This document shows positions 1 to 5,394 of a stretch of DNA of 6,048 bases, one piece after another. The first letter of the stretch is position 1, and every line of letters starts with the position of its first letter. A program made the position numbers and the translations under genes. The DNA lies in contig JAMOAC010000279.1 of NCBI GenBank assembly GCA_023621975.1, forward strand, positions 1-6,048, given 5' to 3'. Under the pieces are notes generated by a model, which saw only the letters and a list, made by a program, of their open reading frames with translations, had not been told where the DNA came from and ran no database searches. The DNA is from Bacillota bacterium. Lineage in GTDB: Bacteria > Bacillota_A > Clostridia > Acetivibrionales > DUMB01.

Positions 1-38
1 AAAATATGATAATTTTTCGAGAAATTTTGTTGAAATAA

Positions 39-47
39 TGATATAAT
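39..47 (+). promoter_or_regulatory. Extended -10 promoter of asnA
   Basis: TGATATAAT gives a perfect TATAAT hexamer at 42-47 with the TG of an extended -10 element one base upstream (39-40). Sigma-A promoters with this element can work without a good -35, and none is seen at the right distance (about 18-24). Transcription would begin near 54, giving a leader of about 60 bases. An alternative is TTGAAA at 30-35 with a weaker TATATA at 54-59. The assignment is by consensus only. Confidence 0.65.
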
Positions 48-77
48 TTTTCTTATATATTTTTCAAATATATACAA

Positions 78-112
78 GAGGAGAAATTTAATATACGTGA
101 GGAGAAGTTAAT
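78..112 (+). promoter_or_regulatory. Duplicated Shine-Dalgarno module in the asnA leader
   Basis: GAGGAGAAATTTAAT (78-92) and GAGGAGAAGTTAAT (99-112) are near copies 21 bases apart, differing by one substitution and one base of length. The second lies ten bases from the asnA ATG and is the working ribosome-binding site. The first has no proper start codon behind it; the nearest is GTG at 97-99, which opens only four codons. It may be a standby ribosome site or just a local duplication. Confidence 0.55.
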
Positions 113-114
113 TT

Positions 115-1137
115 ATGACAGTAAAAGCAAGCAAGTTAATTATCCCTGAAGGTTACAGGCCTAAACTGAATGTAAGGGAAACGCAGATTGCAATAAAACT
201 TGTAAAGGATTATTTTGAACGGGAACTCGCAAAAAACCTTAATCTTGTCAGAGTATCGGCACCGCTCTTTGTAAGGCCTGAAACGGGGCTCAATGATAAC
301 CTCAATGGGGTGGAAAGGCCTGTTACTTTTGATGTTAAGGCACTTGACGGAAAGAACGTGGAAATCGTCCAGTCACTGGCAAAATGGAAGCGCTTTGCCC
401 TCAAGGAATACAATTTCGGCTGGGGTGAAGGATTATATACAGATATGAATGCAATCCGCAGAGATGAAGATTTAGACAACCTTCATTCGGTATATGTGGA
501 TCAATGGGACTGGGAGAAGGTAATGTCCAAAGAGGAACGCAATATTGAGTACCTTAAGGATACGGTCAGGAAAATTTTCAAAGTGTTCAAAAGCACCGAA
601 GAATACATTTGCGGGAAATATGAGCAGCTTGAAAGATTCTTGCCTGATGATATATACTTTATTACGACGCAGGAGTTGGAGGACCTTTATCCAAACCTTT
701 CACCAAAAGAAAGGGAAGACGAAATAGCCCGGGCAAAAAAAGCAGTGTTTATAATGCAGATAGGCGGAAAATTGAAGTCGGGTATGAAACATGACGGAAG
801 GGCTCCGGACTATGATGACTGGTCACTGAACGGCGATATAGTATTCTGGTATCCTGTCCTGGAAAGGGCTTTTGAAGTTTCTTCAATGGGTATACGCGTT
901 GACGAAAAGACATTGCTTGAACAGCTTAAGATAGCCGGTTGTGAAGAACGAAAGGAATTACAGTATCATAAAGCTTTACTTTCCGGAGAACTTCCATATA
1001 CTATCGGTGGAGGCATAGGGCAGTCCAGGATATGCATGTTCTTCCTCGGGAAAGCCCACATTGGTGAGGTACAGGCTTCGGTCTGGCCGGATGACATGAT
1101 TGAAGAATGTAAAATGGCTAATATGATTTTGTTGTAG
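115..1137 (+). CDS. asnA: Aspartate--ammonia ligase (ammonia-dependent asparagine synthetase AsnA)
   Basis: Cytosolic enzyme that makes L-asparagine from L-aspartate, ammonia and ATP through an aspartyl-AMP intermediate, using free ammonia rather than glutamine. The 340-residue product is close to the usual length of about 330. Family signatures seen: the RRDED stretch at residues 115-119, [11 protein letters not shown] at 124-134, the GGKL...[11 protein letters not shown] block at about 217-236, SSMGIRV at 256-262, and the C-terminal glycine-rich [10 protein letters not shown] at 296-305, which holds an active-site arginine in this family. AsnA has the catalytic fold of class II aminoacyl-tRNA synthetases (established knowledge). 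The ATG start is supported by GAGGAG at 99-104, ten bases upstream. It is the first of three co-directional genes and sits 51 bases before asnS, so asparagine synthesis and tRNA charging are probably co-transcribed. No truncation or missing motif is seen. Confidence 0.97.
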   Translation: MTVKASKLIIPEGYRPKLNVRETQIAIKLVKDYFERELAKNLNLVRVSAPLFVRPETGLNDNLNGVERPVTFDVKALDGKNVEIVQSLAKWKRFALKEYNFGWGEGLYTDMNAIRRDEDLDNLHSVYVDQWDWEKVMSKEERNIEYLKDTVRKIFKVFKSTEEYICGKYEQLERFLPDDIYFITTQELEDLYPNLSPKEREDEIARAKKAVFIMQIGGKLKSGMKHDGRAPDYDDWSLNGDIVFWYPVLERAFEVSSMGIRVDEKTLLEQLKIAGCEERKELQYHKALLSGELPYTIGGGIGQSRICMFFLGKAHIGEVQASVWPDDMIEECKMANMILL

Positions 1138-1188
1138 TTAATAATAATAATTTTTCATAATTTTTCCGGAAAAGGAGTTTGTGATAAA

Positions 1189-2583
1189 ATGAAAAGCATA
1201 TTGGTAAGGCAACTGTACAGGGATACAAAAAGTTATATTGATCAGAATGTGAAGGTTTCTGGTTGGGTAAGAACCGTACGAGATTCAAAATCTTTCGGTT
1301 TTATTGAACTTAACGATGGTTCTTTTTTCAGGAATGTTCAAATTGTATTTGAAGACGGAAAAATTGATAACTTTAATGAAGTTCGAAAGCTTAATGTGGG
1401 GTCTGCCATCGTAGTCGAGGGTAAGCTTGTTGAGACCCCGCAGGCCAAGCAGCCTTTTGAGATAAAGGCAGATAAAATTATTATCGAAGGCGCATGTTCT
1501 CCGGATTATCCCCTTCAGAAAAAAAGGCATTCATTTGAATTTTTAAGGACAATAGCTCACCTCAGGCCGCGTACGAATACCTTCTCGGCGGTATTCAGAA
1601 TCAGGTCGCTGGCGGCTTATGCCATACACAAGTTTTTCCAGGAAAGAAACTTTGTATATGTGCATACGCCCATCATAACAGGTAGTGACTGTGAAGGCGC
1701 CGGTGAAATGTTCAGGGTTACCACCCTCGATATGCAGAATTTGCCCAGGGACAGCCAGGGCAATATAGATTTTTCAAAGGATTTCTTTGGGAAAGAAACT
1801 AATTTGACGGTAAGCGGACAGCTGGAAGCGGAAACTTATGCGATGGCCTTCAGAAACGTATACACTTTCGGACCTACTTTCAGGGCGGAAAACTCCAATA
1901 CTGCAAGGCATGCTGCGGAGTTTTGGATGGTAGAGCCGGAAATTGCATTTGCCGATTTGCAGGATGATATGGAGCTTGCGGAGGAGATGCTCAAGTATCT
2001 GATAAACTACGTGCTCGAAAATGCACCTGAAGAGATGGAATTTTTCAATAATTTCATAGACAGGGAACTTTTAGACAGGTTGAATAACATAGTCAGCTCA
2101 GACTTTGGACATATTACTTATACTGAAGCTGTAAAGTTATTGGAAAAGGAGAATGATAAATTTGAATATCCCGTAAAATGGGGTTCTGATCTTCAAACAG
2201 AGCATGAACGCTTCCTGACCGAGAAAGTTTTCAAAAAGCCTGTATTTGTTACAGACTATCCGAAGGAAATCAAGGCGTTTTACATGAGGCTCAATGATGA
2301 CGAAAAAACCGTAGCTGCAATGGATTTGCTTGTTCCCGGAGTTGGAGAGATAATAGGCGGAAGCCAGAGGGAAGAAAGGTTCAATTACCTTGAAAAAAGA
2401 ATAAATGAGCTTGGGCTTTCGATGGAGGATTACTGGTGGTATCTTGACCTCAGGAAATACGGCGGAACAAAGCATGCCGGTTTTGGCCTGGGATTCGAAA
2501 GAGCCATCATGTACATTACGGGAATGTCCAATATCAGGGACGTGATACCTTTCCCAAGAACTCCAAAGAATGCATCTTTTTAA
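1189..2583 (+). CDS. asnS: Asparaginyl-tRNA synthetase (AsnRS)
   Basis: Class IIb aminoacyl-tRNA synthetase that charges tRNA-Asn with asparagine using ATP, in the cytosol. The 464 residues match the usual bacterial length. An N-terminal OB-fold anticodon-binding domain lies at about residues 15-105 ([25 protein letters not shown] is its start). The catalytic core follows: a motif 1 region around 155-175 ([15 protein letters not shown]), motif 2 with FRAEN at 231-235 followed by [11 protein letters not shown], and motif 3 [11 protein letters not shown] at 431-441. The C-terminal FPRTP at 455-459 is typical of the family. The [12 protein letters not shown] segment points to AsnRS rather than AspRS. 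AAGGAG at 1172-1177 lies 11 bases before the ATG. It is probably in an operon with asnA upstream. The stop codon lies inside the first unit of a 20-bp tandem repeat; the protein end itself looks normal. Confidence 0.97.
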   Translation: MKSILVRQLYRDTKSYIDQNVKVSGWVRTVRDSKSFGFIELNDGSFFRNVQIVFEDGKIDNFNEVRKLNVGSAIVVEGKLVETPQAKQPFEIKADKIIIEGACSPDYPLQKKRHSFEFLRTIAHLRPRTNTFSAVFRIRSLAAYAIHKFFQERNFVYVHTPIITGSDCEGAGEMFRVTTLDMQNLPRDSQGNIDFSKDFFGKETNLTVSGQLEAETYAMAFRNVYTFGPTFRAENSNTARHAAEFWMVEPEIAFADLQDDMELAEEMLKYLINYVLENAPEEMEFFNNFIDRELLDRLNNIVSSDFGHITYTEAVKLLEKENDKFEYPVKWGSDLQTEHERFLTEKVFKKPVFVTDYPKEIKAFYMRLNDDEKTVAAMDLLVPGVGEIIGGSQREERFNYLEKRINELGLSMEDYWWYLDLRKYGGTKHAGFGLGFERAIMYITGMSNIRDVIPFPRTPKNASF

Positions 2584-2610
2584 TTAAAAATGCATCTTTT
2601 TAATTAAAAA
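2571..2610. repeat. Perfect 20-bp tandem repeat across the asnS stop codon
   Basis: Two identical 20-base units (2571-2590 and 2591-2610) lie end to end. Each starts TGCATC and contains the 14-bp perfect palindrome TTTTTAATTAAAAA (2577-2590 and 2597-2610). A third degenerate copy of the unit start, TGCATCATTTTAT, begins at 2615. The first unit holds the last asnS codons and its TAA; the second is entirely intergenic. The pattern looks like a slippage duplication, and losing or gaining one unit would not change AsnRS. Confidence 0.9.
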
Positions 2611-2617
2611 AGAATGC
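2592..2617 (+). other. A/T-rich hairpin between asnS and the dehydrogenase gene
   Basis: GCAT (2592-2595) pairs with ATGC (2614-2617), and CTTTTT (2596-2601) with AAAAAG (2607-2612), leaving A2613 bulged and an AATTA loop. The stem is ten base pairs but mostly A-T and is not followed by a T tract, so I do not call it a terminator. It could slow RNA polymerase or protect an mRNA end. It ends 15 bases before the strong ribosome-binding site of the dehydrogenase gene. Confidence 0.4.
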
Positions 2618-2646
2618 ATCATTTTATCAAACAGGAGGGAGTCTGT

Positions 2647-3819
2647 ATGAATAACTTTGTATTTCAGAATGCCACCAAGATTATCTTCGGAAAGGGTACG
2701 GAAAACCTGGTGGGCACAGAAACGGCTAAATATTGTTCTAAAGTGCTTTTGCACTATGGCGGGGGAAGCATAAAAAAGACAGGACTTTATGACAGGGTAA
2801 CTAAATCGCTGCAAGATGCCGGTGTAGAGTACATTGAACTGCCCGGTGTTCAGCCTAATCCAAGGCTCAGCCTTGTTCGGAAAGGCATTGAACTCTGCCG
2901 TAAAAACAATATTGAATTTATTCTGGCTGTCGGCGGAGGAAGCGTCATTGATTCCGCAAAGGCAATAAGCATAGGCATTCCCTATGACGGAGACGTATGG
3001 GACTTTTATACCGGAAAGGCAGAAATAGAAAAAGCAGTTCCTATAGGAGTTGTTCTAACTATACCGGCTGCAGGCAGTGAGTCCAGCGACAGTTCAGTTA
3101 TTACCAACGAAGACGGATGGTATAAAAGGGATGCCGGCAGTGATTTAATACGCCCTAAATTTGCGATTTTGAACCCTGAGCTTACTTTTACGCTTCCACC
3201 GTATCAAACTGCATGTGGCACTGCAGACATTATGGCCCACGTAATGGAAAGGTATTTCACCAATGTGAAAAATGTTGATTTGACTGACAGATTATGTGAA
3301 GCGGCTCTTAAAACAATGATTAACAATGTTCCGATAGTTCTGAAGGAACCTGAAAATTATGATGCCAGGGCTGAGATCATGTGGGCGGGAACAGTCGCAC
3401 ACAACGACCTGCTTGGTACGGGAAGGATAGGTGATTGGGCTTCCCATGCCATAGAACACGAGATAAGCGGGATATATGACATAGCCCACGGCGCAGGCCT
3501 GGCCATAGTATTTCCGGCATGGATGAAATATGTGTACAAGCACGATATAAACAGATTTGCACAATTTGCAGTAAGGGTATGGAATGTGGATATGGACTTT
3601 AAATCACCTGAGAGGACGGCTTTGGAAGGAATTGAGAGATTGAAAGACTTTTTCAGGCAAATAGGCCTGCCCGTTACTCTTGAAGAAGCCGGTATAGGTG
3701 ATGACAGGCTTGAAGAAATGGCAGACAAATGTACAGACTGGGGAAAGGAAACTGTAGGAAACTTCGTGAAGCTTAACAGGGAAGACGTATTAAATATACT
3801 GAAACTTGCAGCAAAGTAA
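2647..3819 (+). CDS. Iron-containing (group III) alcohol dehydrogenase, YqhD/BdhA type
   Basis: Metal- and probably NADPH-dependent oxidoreductase that would mainly reduce aldehydes such as butyraldehyde to alcohols in the cytosol. The N-terminal domain has YGGGS at residues 37-41 and the nucleotide-binding GGGSVIDSAK at 96-105. The C-terminal helical domain supplies the metal ligands D194 and H198 (GTADIMAHVMERY), H267 (DWASHAIEHE) and H281 (DIAHGAGLA), the same positions known for E. coli YqhD. I start it at 2647 and not at the upstream in-frame ATG at 2614. A strong AGGAGGG (2633-2639) is seven bases before 2647, the resulting 390 residues match the family length, and the product then begins MNNF like YqhD. 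It follows asnS by 63 bases with no clear promoter between, so read-through is plausible. Metal (Fe or Zn), cofactor and substrate are inferred from the family only; it could serve butanol/ethanol formation or aldehyde detoxification. Confidence 0.93.
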   Translation: MNNFVFQNATKIIFGKGTENLVGTETAKYCSKVLLHYGGGSIKKTGLYDRVTKSLQDAGVEYIELPGVQPNPRLSLVRKGIELCRKNNIEFILAVGGGSVIDSAKAISIGIPYDGDVWDFYTGKAEIEKAVPIGVVLTIPAAGSESSDSSVITNEDGWYKRDAGSDLIRPKFAILNPELTFTLPPYQTACGTADIMAHVMERYFTNVKNVDLTDRLCEAALKTMINNVPIVLKEPENYDARAEIMWAGTVAHNDLLGTGRIGDWASHAIEHEISGIYDIAHGAGLAIVFPAWMKYVYKHDINRFAQFAVRVWNVDMDFKSPERTALEGIERLKDFFRQIGLPVTLEEAGIGDDRLEEMADKCTDWGKETVGNFVKLNREDVLNILKLAAK

Positions 3820-3820
3820 G

Positions 3821-3836
3821 GTTTTCTGCTGAAAAC
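3821..3836. terminator. Small hairpin between convergent genes, possible weak terminator
   Basis: GTTTTC-TGCT-GAAAAC forms a perfect 6-bp stem with a four-base loop one base after the dehydrogenase stop, in the 29-base gap between two converging genes. The position suits a bidirectional terminator, but neither strand has a T run after it and the stem is short and A/T-rich. The right arm is repeated: GAAAACTAT occurs at 3831-3839 and again at 3844-3852, so a second pairing is possible. Confidence 0.35.
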
Positions 3837-3848
3837 TATAGATGAAAA

Positions 3849-4484
3849 CTATTGAAGCACCTGCTGTATGATAATTCCGATCCCTAAAGCTATTATACAG
3901 ATTGATACGGCCTTCCTTATATACGGTATGTAAGGTGTTAATCTGGAGTTTTTGTACAATTTAATTTTAATGAGATCAATTTTTGAAGCCAGTGCAAGCC
4001 ACCATGAAAATGTACCGCTGAATACTCCAACAGCCAGCTCGAGCCCGGATGTGTAGCTGAGGTTTGAGCTGGCGACTCCAACATATGAAAACACTGCAAT
4101 AAACAAAAAAATTGCCGGTATGTTTGATATTGCTATAAAAAACATTGACAAAAATGAACTTGTAACGTCGGATACTTTATTTTTTGCCTTCATGTTTGCC
4201 GCGGCGGGCAGCATCAGTGAAATTCCTATGATACAGGCAATAATCCCTCCAAGTATTCTGAACAGCACCATGTATTCAGTCAGCAGTTTTGATACAATTG
4301 CAAGGCTAAAGCCAATAACCAGGGTGTAAACCATGTTTGCCGAAGCTATGCCCAGCCCGCCTAATAATCCGTGAATACGGCCTTTGCGCAACGCATTCCT
4401 CATGCATAATATTCCTACCGGGCCAAACGGCGCTCCGACAATTAAGCCTGAAACAAATCCTTTCAGTACCAGGTTAAAATTCAT
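3849..4484 (-). CDS. LysE/RhtB-family transporter, probable amino-acid exporter
   Basis: Small integral membrane protein of 211 residues, the usual size for LysE/RhtB exporters, which move amino acids or related metabolites out of the cell by ion-coupled transport. The N-terminal family signature is visible: G-x-x-x-GAPFGPVGILC (residues about 13-27), then a basic loop RNALRKGRIHG and a second helix GGLGIASAN. Hydrophobic segments lie at about 5-28, 38-62, 70-95, 110-135, 145-168 and 190-209, giving six predicted spans. The polar stretch NMKAKNKVSD at 97-106 marks a loop. The start is supported by AGGTGAG on the minus strand (4490-4496), five bases before the ATG. It converges on the dehydrogenase and diverges from the tetR-type gene, so it is its own transcription unit. 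Its substrate cannot be read from sequence; proximity to asparagine genes is suggestive at most. Confidence 0.85.
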   Translation of the reverse strand: MNFNLVLKGFVSGLIVGAPFGPVGILCMRNALRKGRIHGLLGGLGIASANMVYTLVIGFSLAIVSKLLTEYMVLFRILGGIIACIIGISLMLPAAANMKAKNKVSDVTSSFLSMFFIAISNIPAIFLFIAVFSYVGVASSNLSYTSGLELAVGVFSGTFSWWLALASKIDLIKIKLYKNSRLTPYIPYIRKAVSICIIALGIGIIIQQVLQ

Positions 4485-4526
4485 ATAAACTCACCTGTAT
4501 GATATTTTTGTACTGCTATACTCACG

Positions 4527-4555
4527 TATATATCATTATTAATGAAGTTTGTCCA
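4527..4555 (-). promoter_or_regulatory. Promoter of the LysE-type gene
   Basis: On the minus strand, TGGACA (4550-4555, five of six matches to TTGACA) is followed after exactly 17 bases by TATATA (4527-4532, four of six matches to TATAAT). Transcription would start near 4520, about 36 bases before the ATG, and the leader carries the AGGTGAG ribosome-binding site. Called by consensus and spacing only. Confidence 0.55.
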
Positions 4556-4635
4556 GTATTGTTTTAAAAATTTGTGATAACAGCGGTAAATAAAGGATTA
4601 AGTGAAATTAGCAAAATAAAATAAATCTTACGGAA

Positions 4636-4665
4636 TTGACAAATATTTTATAAAAGATGTAAGAT
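4636..4665 (+). promoter_or_regulatory. Promoter of the TetR-family gene
   Basis: A perfect -35 TTGACA (4636-4641) is followed after 18 bases by TAAGAT (4660-4665), four of six matches to TATAAT. A second -10-like TATAAG at 4674-4679 sits against the palindrome but lacks a good -35. Either choice places the GACAC palindrome at or just after the transcription start, a classic repression position. Confidence 0.55.
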
Positions 4666-4680
4666 ATGAGTAGTATAAGC

Positions 4681-4692
4681 GACACAAGTGTC
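4681..4692. promoter_or_regulatory. Putative TetR-family operator (site 1)
   Basis: GACACAAGTGTC is a perfect inverted repeat of 5-base arms around AA, in the leader of the TetR-type gene, 26 bases before its GTG. It matches 10 of 12 positions of the site at 5327-5338 and both are preceded by C. Autoregulation from such a site is the rule in this family; that this protein binds it is inference. Confidence 0.6.
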
Positions 4693-4718
4693 AATAAAAA
4701 ATAAGAGGGGATGAATGA

Positions 4719-5309
4719 GTGCCTAAAATTGTCGACTACAAGAGGACAAAAGACATGATTGTCAACGAAGCCATGAATTTGTTTTTGAATAAAGGATATC
4801 ATAACACTACGATTTTGGATATATCCAGGCGTTGCAATATGGGGAGGACGACTCTGTACAAATATTTCAGGAACAAAGAAGGTATATTGTATTATGCCAT
4901 CTCTCAAAGCATAAAAATGTTAAAGGAAGATTTTAAAAACATTATGGAACTGCAGGATGTTTCATTTATTGAGAAAATAAAAATGGTGATTTCAAAAGTT
5001 GTTATTGAATACCCTAAAAATAACAGATTTATTGCTCTGAGCGATTTACGTGAGAACTGGAGCGTTGACGACAGCAAAGTTCTGGTTAAGGCCGGTGAAT
5101 ATGCGCGGGAATTGCGCAATATTTTTAATGACTTGCTTCAGGCCGGTATGAAATCAAAAGAAATCAGGCAGCATGACAGGGAAAAAATGGCTTATACCTT
5201 GTATGCAATTATTGAATCGATTGTGCTTCATTTTTCCAACAATAAGAACATAGCATTAAGTGAACAGCTTAATACTGTTAATATTTTGATTGATGGCTTG
5301 AGAGCATAA
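4719..5309 (+). CDS. TetR/AcrR-family transcriptional regulator
   Basis: Dimeric one-component repressor of 196 residues. The N-terminal DNA-binding domain covers about residues 8-55: helix 1 (KDMIVNEAMNLFLNKGY) leads to a helix-turn-helix at about 30-50 (TTILDISRRCNMGRTTLYKYF), followed by NKEGIL. The rest is a variable all-helical ligand/dimer domain, from which the ligand cannot be predicted. The start is GTG: a TGA lies directly before it in frame (4716-4718), so nothing longer is possible, and AGAGGGG (4704-4710) is eight bases upstream. A perfect GACAC-AA-GTGTC palindrome at 4681-4692 in its own leader, and a near copy before the next gene, suggest that it represses itself and the radical SAM gene 85 bases downstream. 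No terminator is seen between the two genes, so partial co-transcription is possible. The family call is firm; target sites are inference. Confidence 0.93.
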   Translation: MPKIVDYKRTKDMIVNEAMNLFLNKGYHNTTILDISRRCNMGRTTLYKYFRNKEGILYYAISQSIKMLKEDFKNIMELQDVSFIEKIKMVISKVVIEYPKNNRFIALSDLRENWSVDDSKVLVKAGEYARELRNIFNDLLQAGMKSKEIRQHDREKMAYTLYAIIESIVLHFSNNKNIALSEQLNTVNILIDGLRA

Positions 5310-5326
5310 ATTTTTTACTTTATATC
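5298..5326 (+). promoter_or_regulatory. Promoter of the radical SAM gene
   Basis: TTGAGA (5298-5303, five of six matches) and TATATC (5321-5326, four of six) are separated by exactly 17 bases. The -35 overlaps the last codons of the regulator gene. The -10 directly abuts the operator-like palindrome, so a bound repressor would cover the transcription start. Consensus-based call. Confidence 0.55.
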
Positions 5327-5338
5327 GACACCAATGTC
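5327..5338. promoter_or_regulatory. Putative TetR-family operator (site 2)
   Basis: GACACCAATGTC matches the palindrome before the regulator gene at 10 of 12 positions, with arms GACAC and ATGTC (four of five paired). It sits directly after the predicted -10 of the radical SAM gene. A further half-site GACA at 5345-5348 makes a second inverted repeat with the right arm, TGTCT-AAAA-AGACA (5335-5348), so the site may hold more than one dimer position. Confidence 0.55.
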
Positions 5339-5359
5339 TAAAAAGACAAAAGCGTTTAT

Positions 5360-5376
5360 AAAGTTTATTAAACTTT
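5360..5376. promoter_or_regulatory. 17-bp palindrome in the radical SAM gene leader
   Basis: AAAGTTTA-T-TAAACTTT has perfect 8-base arms around a single T and lies between the operator-like site and the ribosome-binding site (5381-5387). As DNA it could be a binding site for another regulator. As RNA it folds to a 7-bp A/U-rich hairpin followed by UU, five bases before the Shine-Dalgarno. It is too A/T-rich to be a convincing terminator. Confidence 0.45.
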
Positions 5377-5394
5377 TTACAAGGGGGTATTCAG

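Larger units (their letters stand above)
4485..4718. other. Divergent intergenic region, 234 bases
   Basis: The longest gap in the window. It holds the minus-strand promoter of the LysE-type gene on the left and the plus-strand promoter, operator and ribosome-binding site of the TetR-type gene on the right. The middle, about 4556-4624, is A/T-rich with no ORF, hairpin or repeat that I can support. No GACAC palindrome lies near the LysE-type promoter, so the regulator is not predicted to control that gene. Confidence 0.6.

Noticed and set aside
6..38. Ten-residue ORF at the left edge
   Set aside because: It lies upstream of the predicted asnA promoter, has no ribosome-binding site and is A/T-rich chance sequence.
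1..114. T-box riboswitch expected before asparagine synthetase or tRNA-synthetase genes
   Set aside because: No T-box core sequence or specifier stem is visible and the predicted leader is only about 60 bases. One could exist only if the true start lies left of the window.
210..479. Minus-strand open frame inside asnA (and similar antisense frames inside asnS, the dehydrogenase, the regulator and the radical SAM gene)
   Set aside because: All are shadows opposite strongly conserved coding sequence, with no ribosome-binding site or recognisable protein features.
1162..1173. TTTTCCGGAAAA palindrome between asnA and asnS as a terminator
   Set aside because: It has no loop bases, is not followed by a T tract and runs into the asnS ribosome-binding site. 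Strong termination here would cut the operon.
2584..2646. Promoter for the dehydrogenase gene or on the minus strand in the repeat region
   Set aside because: Only poor A/T-rich hexamer matches are present on either strand, with no convincing -35/-10 pair.
4120..4329. Plus-strand open frame opposite the LysE-type gene
   Set aside because: It mirrors the transmembrane codons of the exporter and has no start signal.
4711..4726. ATG at 4711 and the three-codon ATG ORF at 4715 before the TetR-type gene
   Set aside because: The first is out of frame and touches the Shine-Dalgarno; the second is too short to mean much. The GTG at 4719 fits spacing and family alignment.
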